Origin: UKL13-2 sp038236905
Lineage (GTDB): Bacteria > Pseudomonadota > Gammaproteobacteria > Burkholderiales > Usitatibacteraceae
NCBI GenBank assembly: GCA_038236905.1
Contig: JBBRZG010000001.1
Coordinates: 28,599-92,598, forward strand
Direction: 5' to 3'
Length of the DNA stretch: 64,000 bases
Position numbers and translations under genes: made by a program. Each line of letters begins with the position of its first letter. The first letter of the stretch is position 1. Under the pieces are notes generated by a model. That model saw only the letters and a list, made by a program, of their open reading frames with translations, did not search any database and had not been told where the DNA came from. Of this stretch, positions 17,381 through 24,829 are shown piece after piece.

Positions 17381-17693
17381 CTTGGTCTCCCTGCGCGCCA
17401 TCAAATGGCTACAGATTTAATAAGTTCTTTTAGATTCTACAGCCCGTAGTAAACGAAGCAGTCTTCCGCATGCGTCGAGTCTCAGCGCGCTGCTGTGATT
17501 GCGCACCTGCCAAACACCAACCTCAGACGAGCCTAAATAGACTTCATCACTTAATTCTTGGTCAATTATACGAGGCGAAACTAAGTAAGGAGGACGCGAT
17601 GGAGCGCGCCTGCTGTCAATTACGGTGTCTTGCGCTCAGATTGCGCCTAGAAATAGCTTGAGGGACGCGATACAAAGAAGCAGGTATGGATTG
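17381..17693. other. Intergenic region between phosphorelay kinase and membrane protein gene
   Basis: A 313-base gap. The promoter of the phosphorelay unit should be here on the minus strand, but no consensus elements stand out. On the plus strand it holds a very short frame with a perfect ribosome-binding site at 17599-17661. Nothing else is recognisable. Confidence 0.4.
17599..17661 (+). CDS. Candidate 20-residue small protein with strong ribosome-binding site
   Basis: The sequence AAGGAGGA at 17587-17594 stands five bases before ATG 17599, an ideal Shine-Dalgarno arrangement. The frame encodes 20 residues, MERACCQLRCLALRLRLEIA, an Arg/Leu/Cys-rich peptide that could form an amphipathic helix, then stops. 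No family is recognised and there is no clear promoter, so expression is unproven. Confidence 0.3.
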   Translation: MERACCQLRCLALRLRLEIA

Positions 17694-18323
17694 CTATTGA
17701 GCCCTCAGGCGCTGCCACCAAATCTTGATTTGACGTTTGAACACGCGTACCCGCGACCGCATCACCCGATAAAGCGGCAACGCACGCACATAGGCGTAAA
17801 TGCGTTGTTTCCACGCTTGAAGGGCGTTATGTGCGCGTGCAAACCAGGCAATCGTCATCAACGCGCCTTTGGTCAATGCAAAAATACGCGCTAAAAATGC
17901 AGTGCCAATAATTTTAGCCACCACGAAAACAATCGCACCCAACATGCTGTTGCCATGCGCTATTAACCAAAACGCAACTAATTTAAAGGGCAACAAGACG
18001 GCAACTGGAATTAAAAATGCGACCAGTGCAGCATATGGAGGCAGCCTGCCTATCTGCGATTCCACCCAGCGAACGGGTGGCAATTTCGCGAGCACGCTGG
18101 TCAAAGAAAGCATCGCCTCCCACAACCACTCTTCGATAAACAGCCACAATGCGGCGGGTATTGCCAGCAACGCGCGCATGACTCGGCTCACAACGCCAGG
18201 CGGCACCCTCGGCGGATCAGGTGCAGCCGGTAGAGGCGCGGTTTTTGTCGGCTTGGGCACAGAGCGGGCGGCTTTCCAGAATAAAAACCTGTGTTGAAGA
18301 ATTCGATAAATAGACCCTTCCAA
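17694..18323 (-). CDS. Uncharacterised membrane protein
   Basis: A 209-residue protein of unknown function. After a Pro-rich N-terminal stretch (about 24-45) come two or three hydrophobic segments, among them YAALVAFLIPVAVLLPFKLVAFWLI and LGAIVFVVAKIIGTAFLA, then a strongly basic C-terminus (RSRVRVFKRQIKIWWQRLRAQ) that would stay in the cytosol. The only start keeping the full frame is TTG 18323, preceded by GTAAAAAGG, so translation may be weak. It lies between ubiJ and the phosphorelay on the same strand; a role in ubiquinone synthesis is possible by position only. Confidence 0.6.
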   Translation of the reverse strand: MEGSIYRILQHRFLFWKAARSVPKPTKTAPLPAAPDPPRVPPGVVSRVMRALLAIPAALWLFIEEWLWEAMLSLTSVLAKLPPVRWVESQIGRLPPYAALVAFLIPVAVLLPFKLVAFWLIAHGNSMLGAIVFVVAKIIGTAFLARIFALTKGALMTIAWFARAHNALQAWKQRIYAYVRALPLYRVMRSRVRVFKRQIKIWWQRLRAQ

Positions 18324-18471
18324 AAACCTTTTTACAAGTCCAAGGAAAGGTGATGACGAGAATTATCGATGACAATAATTACAAAGCTGAGCACAACTGA
18401 CCAAAGTTGAGCGAGGAAATGAACCGGAAAATGGTTAGGCTGTGCGCCAACACTTTCGACGACTGCTGAAT

Positions 18472-19134
18472 TTAGGCTTTTGTGCGTACCGACTTCAAGG
18501 CTGCATTAATTTTCGCCTCCAGTCGCGCCACCGCATCGCGCATATTTTCGTTTTCGCCCGCAAAAGATTCAAGATCCTGCTTGCTGGTGAAGGCGCGCTT
18601 TTCCTCGGTAAGATATTCTGCGACGTTTGCCAGCAGTCTCGACTCTGCCTCGCGTGTCAATGAACGTGCCACGTTTGCGCTGCCGACTACCCGTCTCGCC
18701 GCCATATCTCCGATGAAATGGCTTAAATCCTCTTCCACATCCCAATTGATGTTGCGCGCAATTGACGATAGCGTGGATGCGAACTCGCTGTCACCGTCGA
18801 ACGCGACTTCTGAGAAGGCCGATTTGTCGCCGCTGGCCAGACGCGGAAGCAAGCTTGCAGGTATGCGGAAGGCTACGTCTGGCGGGACGTCGGGGGCAGC
18901 GGCCAAAGCTGCTTCTCGCTCAGAAAACGGCAGATTATCAGCAGCGCTTTTTGTTCTGCCAATCAATTCAAAATCACCATGCTGCGAAACCCGCAGTTGC
19001 ACCGTCGCTGGCCCGACGGTCGCATCAATGGTTTTACCGGCGTCGGCTTTGAGCAACTCACGTGCGAGCGGGTAATCCGCCAGCACGTGGTTCATAAATT
19101 TAACAACCGGGTAATCTAGTGCCGTGCTATTCAC
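18472..19134 (-). CDS. ubiJ: UbiJ, ubiquinone biosynthesis accessory factor (SCP2-like)
   Basis: A 220-residue protein matching UbiJ: an N-terminal SCP2-type lipid-binding domain (NHVLADYPLARELLKADAGKT, then VAFRIPASLLPRLASGDKSAFSEVAFDGD) and a C-terminal coiled coil (about 160-215). In E. coli UbiJ is part of the soluble Ubi complex and binds the lipid intermediates of ubiquinone. Gene context agrees: it lies 15 bases after the Tim44-like gene and downstream of ubiE. The start is GTG 19134 without a good ribosome site; ATG a few codons later is an alternative. Confidence 0.85.
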   Translation of the reverse strand: MNSTALDYPVVKFMNHVLADYPLARELLKADAGKTIDATVGPATVQLRVSQHGDFELIGRTKSAADNLPFSEREAALAAAPDVPPDVAFRIPASLLPRLASGDKSAFSEVAFDGDSEFASTLSSIARNINWDVEEDLSHFIGDMAARRVVGSANVARSLTREAESRLLANVAEYLTEEKRAFTSKQDLESFAGENENMRDAVARLEAKINAALKSVRTKA

Positions 19135-19149
19135 GAATCAATTTTAGGG

Positions 19150-20169
19150 CTAGGCGAGCTGCTGAATTCCCGCCAGCTTCCACGTCTCTTGAGGGTCGTT
19201 CAGGCTCTTGGCCACGTGCCAGACCTCATCAAACGGCTCAGGCAGCGCGCCGACTTCTTCGCGAATCGTGCCGCTATAACGCACGCTTGCAATCGCGCGG
19301 TTATTCTCAGTTACCACTTCCAAAACATTCACACTCAGCGCCGTTACCTCCGTGCGCTGAACCGCTTCGCCACGTTCCTTAAACTGCATGGAGATCTCGG
19401 CAAACATCTCGGGCGATGTGAAATCGCGAATGTCATCCAGATCTTTTGCGTCATTCGCCGCTTGTAGGCGAATAAAAGACGATTCGGCCTGACGCTCAAA
19501 CGGTCCAACAGCAAAATCTGCCGGAATACGCGGATTTAAGGTGGCAGCTTCAATTTGTGCCGCCGACGCATTTCCATCCGCTATTCGGCTGCCAATTTCG
19601 GGCGCCACAATTCTACCGCCCGCCGTATTCGGCGCTGCTGGCTTGGGGGAAGAAAATACATCACGCGGCATTTCTCTCGGCGTCGGCTGAGATGGGTTGT
19701 AGGCCGCGCCCGCACCAGCGTATTGCATGCTGTTTGGGCCGCCACCATCGGCTGCGGTCATCGCTTTTTTGCGCAAGAATGCACGGATCAACATAAACGC
19801 AGCGAACGCGATACCCGCCATCAGCAACATATCAAAAATCTTGAGGCCATCAAATCCATGCCCCATCAGCATAGACGCGAGTAAGCCACCTGCTGCCAAA
19901 CCGGCCAGCGGCCCCAGCCATTTGCGCATGCCAGAAGCTGCCGGTGCGACCGGAGGGATGGCACCCGCGGCAGGGGCCGCGCCCGCCGGCGATGCCTGCG
20001 GCGGCGTCGCGGGTTTGGGTGGCGTGCCCGCATCACGCTTCACGGAGTCACGCTGCATTCCGCTTGATTGCCCGCCGCCGAAGCGCTTCTTCGCATCCGC
20101 ATCGGGCGAAAAGCCGAGCGAGGCAAAGCTCATTACAACGATCAAAACACCAGCTATGACTGTTTTCAT
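19150..20169 (-). CDS. Tim44-like domain membrane protein
   Basis: A 339-residue protein with an N-terminal signal-like segment (MKTVIAGVLIVVMSFASLGF), a Gly/Gln/Lys and Pro/Ala-rich region, two hydrophobic helices around 80-130 (LAGLAAGGLLASMLM; MLLMAGIAFAAFMLI), a basic linker and a C-terminal Tim44-like domain (about 205-339: FIRLQAANDAKDLDDIRDFTSPEMFAEI). Bacterial Tim44-like proteins are common next to ubi genes, but their function is not settled. Start ATG 20169 is supported by GGAGG five bases upstream. It sits between ubiE and ubiJ and is probably cotranscribed with ubiJ. Confidence 0.85.
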   Translation of the reverse strand: MKTVIAGVLIVVMSFASLGFSPDADAKKRFGGGQSSGMQRDSVKRDAGTPPKPATPPQASPAGAAPAAGAIPPVAPAASGMRKWLGPLAGLAAGGLLASMLMGHGFDGLKIFDMLLMAGIAFAAFMLIRAFLRKKAMTAADGGGPNSMQYAGAGAAYNPSQPTPREMPRDVFSSPKPAAPNTAGGRIVAPEIGSRIADGNASAAQIEAATLNPRIPADFAVGPFERQAESSFIRLQAANDAKDLDDIRDFTSPEMFAEISMQFKERGEAVQRTEVTALSVNVLEVVTENNRAIASVRYSGTIREEVGALPEPFDEVWHVAKSLNDPQETWKLAGIQQLA

Positions 20170-20310
20170 CCAAACCTCCGGGAGCACTTCAAGCGATATT
20201 TTCATATCGTGTTGATAAAAATTATTCTCGATATTGATTTTTCAAGTGGATGCCACCAGGCAGAAATCAAGCCTCACAACCGCTTTCTAACGCGGCTCAT
20301 TCTTGGTAGC

Positions 20311-21042
20311 CTACAGCTTGATGCCTTTATGCAGCGCCGCAATGCCAGCCGTCAAATTGAAGTACTCAACTCGCGATAATCCCGCCTCTGACATCATGCC
20401 CATTAGAGTTTCCTGATCAGGGTGCATACGAATAGATTCCGCCAAATAACGATAACTTGCCTCATCTTTTGCCACATACTTGCCCATCAACGGCAGTAGA
20501 TTAAACGAATACAGGTCGTATGGCTTTTTCAAGGCCTCGTTTACTTTGGAAAACTCCAGCACCAATAGGCGACCGCCGGTTTTAAGCACGCGCGTCATTT
20601 CACTCAGCGCAATTTCTTTATGCGTCATATTACGCAGACCAAACGCCACTGTCACCAAGTCAAAAGACTCACTCGCAAACGGCAATTTTTCAGCGTCACA
20701 CAATGCCACAGGCAATGACAGGCCCTGATTAATCAACCGATCGCGGCCCACCCTCAGCATCGCCTCATTAATATCGGTTTGCCAGACATTCGCCGCACCG
20801 GCCGCTTTCGCAAACGTCATCGCCAGATCGCCCGACCCGGATGCCACATCGAGCACTTTTTCACCCGGCTTGACGTTGGCCAGATCAACCGTGAATTTTT
20901 TCCAGACCCGATGAAGTCCACCTGACATCAAGTCGTTCATGATGTCGTAGCTGGGTGCGACGGAGGCAAATACCTCGCGCACCTTGCTGGATTTTTGTTC
21001 CTCGTCAACTTCCTGAAAACCGAAATGAGTTGTTTTCGTCAT
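20311..21042 (-). CDS. ubiE: UbiE, ubiquinone/menaquinone C-methyltransferase
   Basis: A 243-residue class I SAM-dependent methyltransferase that C-methylates 2-octaprenyl-6-methoxybenzoquinol (and demethylmenaquinone where present). Signature segments are FGFQEVDEEQKSSKVREVFASVAPSYDIMNDLMSGG, the SAM loop VLDVASGSGDLAMTFAKAAG and FGLRNMTHKEIAL. Length and termini are as expected. It is the first clearly biosynthetic gene of the ubi cluster, downstream of the DUF971 gene. Confidence 0.97.
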   Translation of the reverse strand: MTKTTHFGFQEVDEEQKSSKVREVFASVAPSYDIMNDLMSGGLHRVWKKFTVDLANVKPGEKVLDVASGSGDLAMTFAKAAGAANVWQTDINEAMLRVGRDRLINQGLSLPVALCDAEKLPFASESFDLVTVAFGLRNMTHKEIALSEMTRVLKTGGRLLVLEFSKVNEALKKPYDLYSFNLLPLMGKYVAKDEASYRYLAESIRMHPDQETLMGMMSEAGLSRVEYFNLTAGIAALHKGIKL

Positions 21043-21098
21043 TGCACTTTTGCCTTTTTCGCTTTTTGGCCCTCTTACCTTTTACTTTTACCTACTTT

Positions 21099-21470
21099 CT
21101 ACTCGCGGCTCGCGCCCGACTGCGCGATTCGCGCCAGATATGTCTGCCAATAACTTTCTTGGCGTTTGCCCAAATCGTAAAAGTAGTCCCAAGAATACAA
21201 CCCCGTATCGTGACCGTCAGAAAACACCAATTTGACAGCATAGTTGCCGACGGGTTCTACGGCTGTAATGTCGATATTTCGCTTTCCGACCTGTAATACT
21301 TCCTGACCCGGCCCGTGACCACGCACCTCGGCGGACGGCGAGTGAACGCGCAGGAACTCGCATGAAAAACGAAATTCAGCCCCGTCATCGAAATGGATTT
21401 CCAATTCGCGTGACTTTTGGTGCAATTTAATTTCCGTGGGGCGAGGTGAAGTGGGGGTGAGTCCGGCCAT
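21099..21470 (-). CDS. DUF971 (gamma-butyrobetaine hydroxylase N-terminal-like) protein
   Basis: A 123-residue stand-alone DUF971 protein, the small zinc-binding-type fold found at the N-terminus of gamma-butyrobetaine hydroxylase. Diagnostic parts are PTEIKLHQKSRELEIHFDDGAEFRFSCEFLRVHSPSAEVRGHG and VGNYAVKLVFSDGHDTGLYSWDYFYDLG. Function in bacteria is not established; related domains are linked to Fe-S or iron handling. Start ATG 21470 is preceded by AGGACGCATCA. It lies immediately upstream of ubiE, a common arrangement in betaproteobacteria. Confidence 0.88.
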   Translation of the reverse strand: MAGLTPTSPRPTEIKLHQKSRELEIHFDDGAEFRFSCEFLRVHSPSAEVRGHGPGQEVLQVGKRNIDITAVEPVGNYAVKLVFSDGHDTGLYSWDYFYDLGKRQESYWQTYLARIAQSGASRE

Positions 21471-21585
21471 TGATGCGTCCTGTTGATGAGTGCTTTTACA
21501 GCCATTACGCACATATGATACTTCGGTATTGAGCCGCAAATATGCAGAAGCTGACGACGTCCAGTGACCGCACTCATCAAAATAG

Positions 21586-21618
21586 CTGTCACATTACCTT
21601 CACAAAGCTGAAATATCA
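21586..21618 (+). promoter_or_regulatory. Candidate Pho box upstream of phoB
   Basis: Three 11-base units in phase: CTGTCACATTA, CCTTCACAAAG and CTGAAATATCA. The first two resemble the paired CTGTCAT-like half-sites of PhoB boxes, and the array ends 32 bases before the phoB start, consistent with autoregulation. Matches are partial, especially in the third unit. Confidence 0.5.
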
Positions 21619-21650
21619 TGTGCAGGTCAATAGAAAGGTAGTGTGATGCC

Positions 21651-22337
21651 ATGAACCCGACCATTCTCGTCGTCGAAGACGAACCTGCGATACAAGACCT
21701 GATCCAAATCAATCTGGAAATGGGCGGCTACCGCGTGCTCACCCACGATAGCGCCGAAAGCGCCTTGAAACAGGTGCAATTGGAGTTGCCAGATTTGGCA
21801 TTGCTGGATTGGATGTTGCCTGGAATGAGTGGTGTTGAATTGGCACGTCGCCTGCGCGCCGATTCGCGCACTAAATCGTTGCCGATTATTTTGCTCACCG
21901 CCAAAGGCGAAGAAGAGGACAAGCTCAAGGGCCTTGAAAGTGGCGCGGATGATTACATGACCAAGCCGTTCTCTGTCCGTGAGCTCGAGGCGCGGATTAA
22001 AGCTGTGCTGCGTCGCCGCGCACCGGAACTGACGCAAGATGTAATTGAATATCATGGGCTTCGCCTCGACCCGACGTCGCACAAGATTTCAGGTCATGGC
22101 AGCACGCTGTCAATGGGGCCGACTGAATTTCGCCTGCTGCATTTTTTCATGACCCACATTGAGCGCGTTTATTCACGGACACAGTTACTCGATTTTGTAT
22201 GGGGCGATCACGTGTTTATCGAAGAACGCACGGTCGACGTCCACATCCGGCGTTTACGTGCAGCGTTATCGCCGTCCAAGCACGATGCGCTGGTGCATAC
22301 GGTACGGGGCAGCGGCTACAGGTTTGCCGTCGACTGA
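21651..22337 (+). CDS. phoB: PhoB phosphate-regulon response regulator
   Basis: A 228-residue OmpR/PhoB-type regulator. The receiver has VVEDEPA, phosphoacceptor Asp in LALLDWMLPGMSG (about residue 53) and the Lys of MTKPFSVRELEARI. The C-terminal winged helix contains MGPTEFRLLHFFMTHIERVYSRTQLLDFVWG and TVDVHIRRLRAAL. The length, the LDWMLPG motif and the phoR gene downstream identify PhoB, which activates phosphate-starvation genes. A candidate Pho box precedes it, suggesting autoactivation. The pst transport genes are not in this window. Confidence 0.93.
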   Translation: MNPTILVVEDEPAIQDLIQINLEMGGYRVLTHDSAESALKQVQLELPDLALLDWMLPGMSGVELARRLRADSRTKSLPIILLTAKGEEEDKLKGLESGADDYMTKPFSVRELEARIKAVLRRRAPELTQDVIEYHGLRLDPTSHKISGHGSTLSMGPTEFRLLHFFMTHIERVYSRTQLLDFVWGDHVFIEERTVDVHIRRLRAALSPSKHDALVHTVRGSGYRFAVD

Positions 22338-22356
22338 CAAGCATCGCCACCATGCA

Positions 22357-22398
22357 GCCTCCCTGAGGCACCTCATGCCACATCGAGGCATCCTGAGG
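22357..22398 (+). repeat. Two consecutive hairpins between phoB and phoR
   Basis: The phoB-phoR gap contains the stem-loop GCCTC-CCT-GAGGC (22357-22369) and immediately after it an imperfect stem CCTCATGCC / GGCATCCTGAGG (22371-22398). No T-run follows, so termination is not implied. They could reduce phoR expression relative to phoB or protect the phoB mRNA end. Confidence 0.4.
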
Positions 22399-22511
22399 AG
22401 CAGCGCAACACCTCATGGAAACAGCTGGCACCAGCTCAGCAATATAGAGCAACGCTTTGTCGTAACATGGCGCTTGATCCGTTATCTGTGTTTAACAATT
22501 AACGCCACCTC

Positions 22512-23894
22512 ATGTCACCTGTCACCAAATTTACACTTGTCGCCCTGATCCGAGTCGGCCTTGCCGCCAGCGCTCTGGGCGGACTGGTCGCGCTGACCAT
22601 AAATGTGACCTGGGGCGTTGCGTTGGGCGCCTTGGTCATCCTCGCCGTGGTCGGCTACTACGCCTATAAACTGGCATCACTGTCGGTATGGCTGGACGAT
22701 CCGCAGGCCGCCACTTTGCCGGACGGCATCGGTTTGTGGGGCGATACCCTCGGCCATCTCTATCGCGTTATTCGCCATGAGCGAAGTTCCCAGCGCACCC
22801 TTGCCGACACGCTAAGCCGCTTTCAGGCCGCGGCCGCGGCATTACCCGATGGTGCCGTTATGCTCGACAATCAATACAACATTGTCTGGTGCAATCCGAG
22901 TGCTGAAACCCATCTTGCGGTCTCGCTTAAACGCGACCGAATGCAGGTGATAACTTATTTGATCCGCAATCCAGAATTTATTCATTATCTTGATTCACGT
23001 AATTTTTTAGAACCCCTCGTCATCCGACTTCAGCACAATAAGTCGGCGACTAATGCAGCAAGCGCCGCCGTGACTGAAGTGATACTGTCGCTGCAGTTGG
23101 TCGCGTTTGGTGACGATCAGATGCTGCTGCTGTCTCGCGACATTTCTGAGCGTGAGCGATTGGAAACGATACGTCGGGATTTTGTGGCCAATGTATCGCA
23201 TGAGCTGCGCACGCCCCTGACGGTGGTAACCGGCTTTCTGGAAACGGTGGCGATTGCCGGCACCAGCAATGAAATTTTGCTGCAAAAATCACTCGCGCAC
23301 ATGAGCGCGCAGACAGCACGCATGCAGCATCTCGTAGAGGACTTGCTGACGCTTTCAAGGCTGGAGGACAATCGCAACCGGCTGGCCGTATCCCCTGTGA
23401 ATATTCCAGAACTTATTTCCAGCCTCCTAAATGATGCTGAACAATTGTCTAACGGCCGCCACACCATCACCAAGCATATTGACGCACCATGGCTGCTGGG
23501 CAATCGGGACGAGATCGCTAGCGCGTTTGGCAATTTGATCACCAATGCCGTTCGCTACACACCGGCAGGCGGCACGATCCACGCGGAGTGGTCTCAAGCC
23601 GATAAGAACGCACCGCTTATTTTTCGCGTAACCGACAACGGCGACGGGATTAGTGCAGACCACTTGCCGCGCCTGACGGAGCGTTTCTACCGCGTGGATC
23701 GCGGGCGCTCCCGCGCGTCGGGGGGCACTGGTCTGGGCTTGGCGATCGTCAAACACGTTTTAATCCGCCACGACGGTCATCTCGAAATCCAGAGCTCGCT
23801 GGATGCCGTGCAGCACGGCACCACTTTCTCTGCGTTTTTCCCACCCGAACGTGCTTGCGCTATCGAGGACAGGATACGTGCGGTGGCTGCATAA
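22512..23894 (+). CDS. phoR: PhoR phosphate-regulon sensor histidine kinase
   Basis: A 460-residue membrane kinase. Two hydrophobic helices near the N-terminus (about 6-55) are followed by a PAS-type domain (ALPDGAVMLDNQYNIVWCNPSAE), the dimerisation domain with phosphoacceptor His in FVANVSHELRTPLTVVTGFLE, and the ATPase domain with NLITNAVRYTPAGG, VTDNGDGI and GGTGLGLAIVKHV. PhoR senses phosphate through the Pst/PhoU complex and phosphorylates PhoB. A 174-base gap with two hairpins separates it from phoB. No clear ribosome site precedes ATG 22512. Confidence 0.92.
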   Translation: MSPVTKFTLVALIRVGLAASALGGLVALTINVTWGVALGALVILAVVGYYAYKLASLSVWLDDPQAATLPDGIGLWGDTLGHLYRVIRHERSSQRTLADTLSRFQAAAAALPDGAVMLDNQYNIVWCNPSAETHLAVSLKRDRMQVITYLIRNPEFIHYLDSRNFLEPLVIRLQHNKSATNAASAAVTEVILSLQLVAFGDDQMLLLSRDISERERLETIRRDFVANVSHELRTPLTVVTGFLETVAIAGTSNEILLQKSLAHMSAQTARMQHLVEDLLTLSRLEDNRNRLAVSPVNIPELISSLLNDAEQLSNGRHTITKHIDAPWLLGNRDEIASAFGNLITNAVRYTPAGGTIHAEWSQADKNAPLIFRVTDNGDGISADHLPRLTERFYRVDRGRSRASGGTGLGLAIVKHVLIRHDGHLEIQSSLDAVQHGTTFSAFFPPERACAIEDRIRAVAA

Positions 23895-24000
23895 AATCGC
23901 AGTTGAGAAATAAGAAACAAGGAGCATAAGTTTCCCCAAATGCTTCTCCAAATCCCGATACGTTAGAATGCATTCTGGTTAATTTTCAAGTTGCGTAAAC

Positions 24001-24393
24001 ATGATCGGTTTATTAATTGTTGCCCACGGCACCTTGGGCGAATCGCTTATCCACTGTGCCAGCCATGTCATGGGCAAACGTCCGCTTTATCTACGCCAGC
24101 TGGGCGTCACTATTCACGACGATCCTGAAGCACTTTTGCCTCAAGGCCGTGATCTGGTGCGGTTTCTCGACCAGGGTCAGGGGGTGCTGGTGATGACCGA
24201 TATTTTTGGTGCTACACCGTCGAATATCGCCTGTCGCCTACTAGAGCCGGGCCGAATTGAGGGCATTTCCGGGATCAATTTACCGATGCTTATCAAGACC
24301 TTGAGCCATCGGGATGCGTCCATGGACGAATTAATTGAAAAATCACTGATCGGTGCCAGCGAAGGCGTTATTCGCATGCCGGGAGGATGTTAG
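24001..24393 (+). CDS. PTS EIIA component, mannose family
   Basis: A 130-residue phosphotransfer protein of the EIIA(Man) family. The active His9 is in LLIVAHG, followed by family segments VLVMTDIFGATPSNIACRLL and GISGINLPMLIK. No EIIB or EIIC permease gene is nearby, so in this setting it accepts phosphate from HPr for regulation rather than sugar uptake, as in other betaproteobacteria. It is the first gene of the EIIA-HPr-EI operon and its stop is three bases before the HPr start. Confidence 0.92.
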   Translation: MIGLLIVAHGTLGESLIHCASHVMGKRPLYLRQLGVTIHDDPEALLPQGRDLVRFLDQGQGVLVMTDIFGATPSNIACRLLEPGRIEGISGINLPMLIKTLSHRDASMDELIEKSLIGASEGVIRMPGGC

Positions 24394-24395
24394 AC

Positions 24396-24665
24396 GTGTT
24401 GAAACAAGATATTGAGATCATCAATAAACTCGGCCTGCATGCGCGCGCCTCGGCAAAATTGACCCAAACCGCAGCGCAGTTTGAATCTGAAATTTTTGTT
24501 GCCAAAGCGGGTAAACGCGTGAATGCAAAATCGATTATGGGCGTGATGATGTTGGCGGCAGGCAAAGGTTCCAAGCTGGAACTAGACGCAACCGGTGCAG
24601 ATGAGGCCGAAGCAATGAATGCCGTGGTGGCCTTGATAAACGACAAATTTGGCGAAGGCGAGTAG
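24396..24665 (+). CDS. ptsH: HPr phosphocarrier protein
   Basis: An 89-residue HPr that relays phosphate from EI to EIIA. The start is set at GTG 24396: GGGAGG lies nine bases upstream, whereas the ATG at 24387 directly abuts that ribosome site. With the GTG start the active residues take the classical numbers: His15 in KLGLHARAS and Ser46 in AKSIMGVMML, the site used by HPr kinase. The HPr kinase gene is not in the window. The gene is tightly coupled to the EIIA gene. Confidence 0.95.
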   Translation: MLKQDIEIINKLGLHARASAKLTQTAAQFESEIFVAKAGKRVNAKSIMGVMMLAAGKGSKLELDATGADEAEAMNAVVALINDKFGEGE

Positions 24666-24829
24666 TGCAACCCGGCACCACCGGCAGGTTTAATATCTTC
24701 AGCACATAGCGGCCAAAAGCACATGAATTCACCTTTAAAAATGAAACTCATTGCCAGGCGGGCGCATCAAGGCAAAAATGCTTTGAGATGCGCTCCAATA
24801 CTGGGCTCTATATTTTCAAGGTCAGCTAA

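Noticed and set aside
24387..24389. ATG as start of HPr
   Set aside because: It directly abuts the GGGAGG ribosome site; GTG nine bases later gives correct spacing and the classical His15 and Ser46 numbering.
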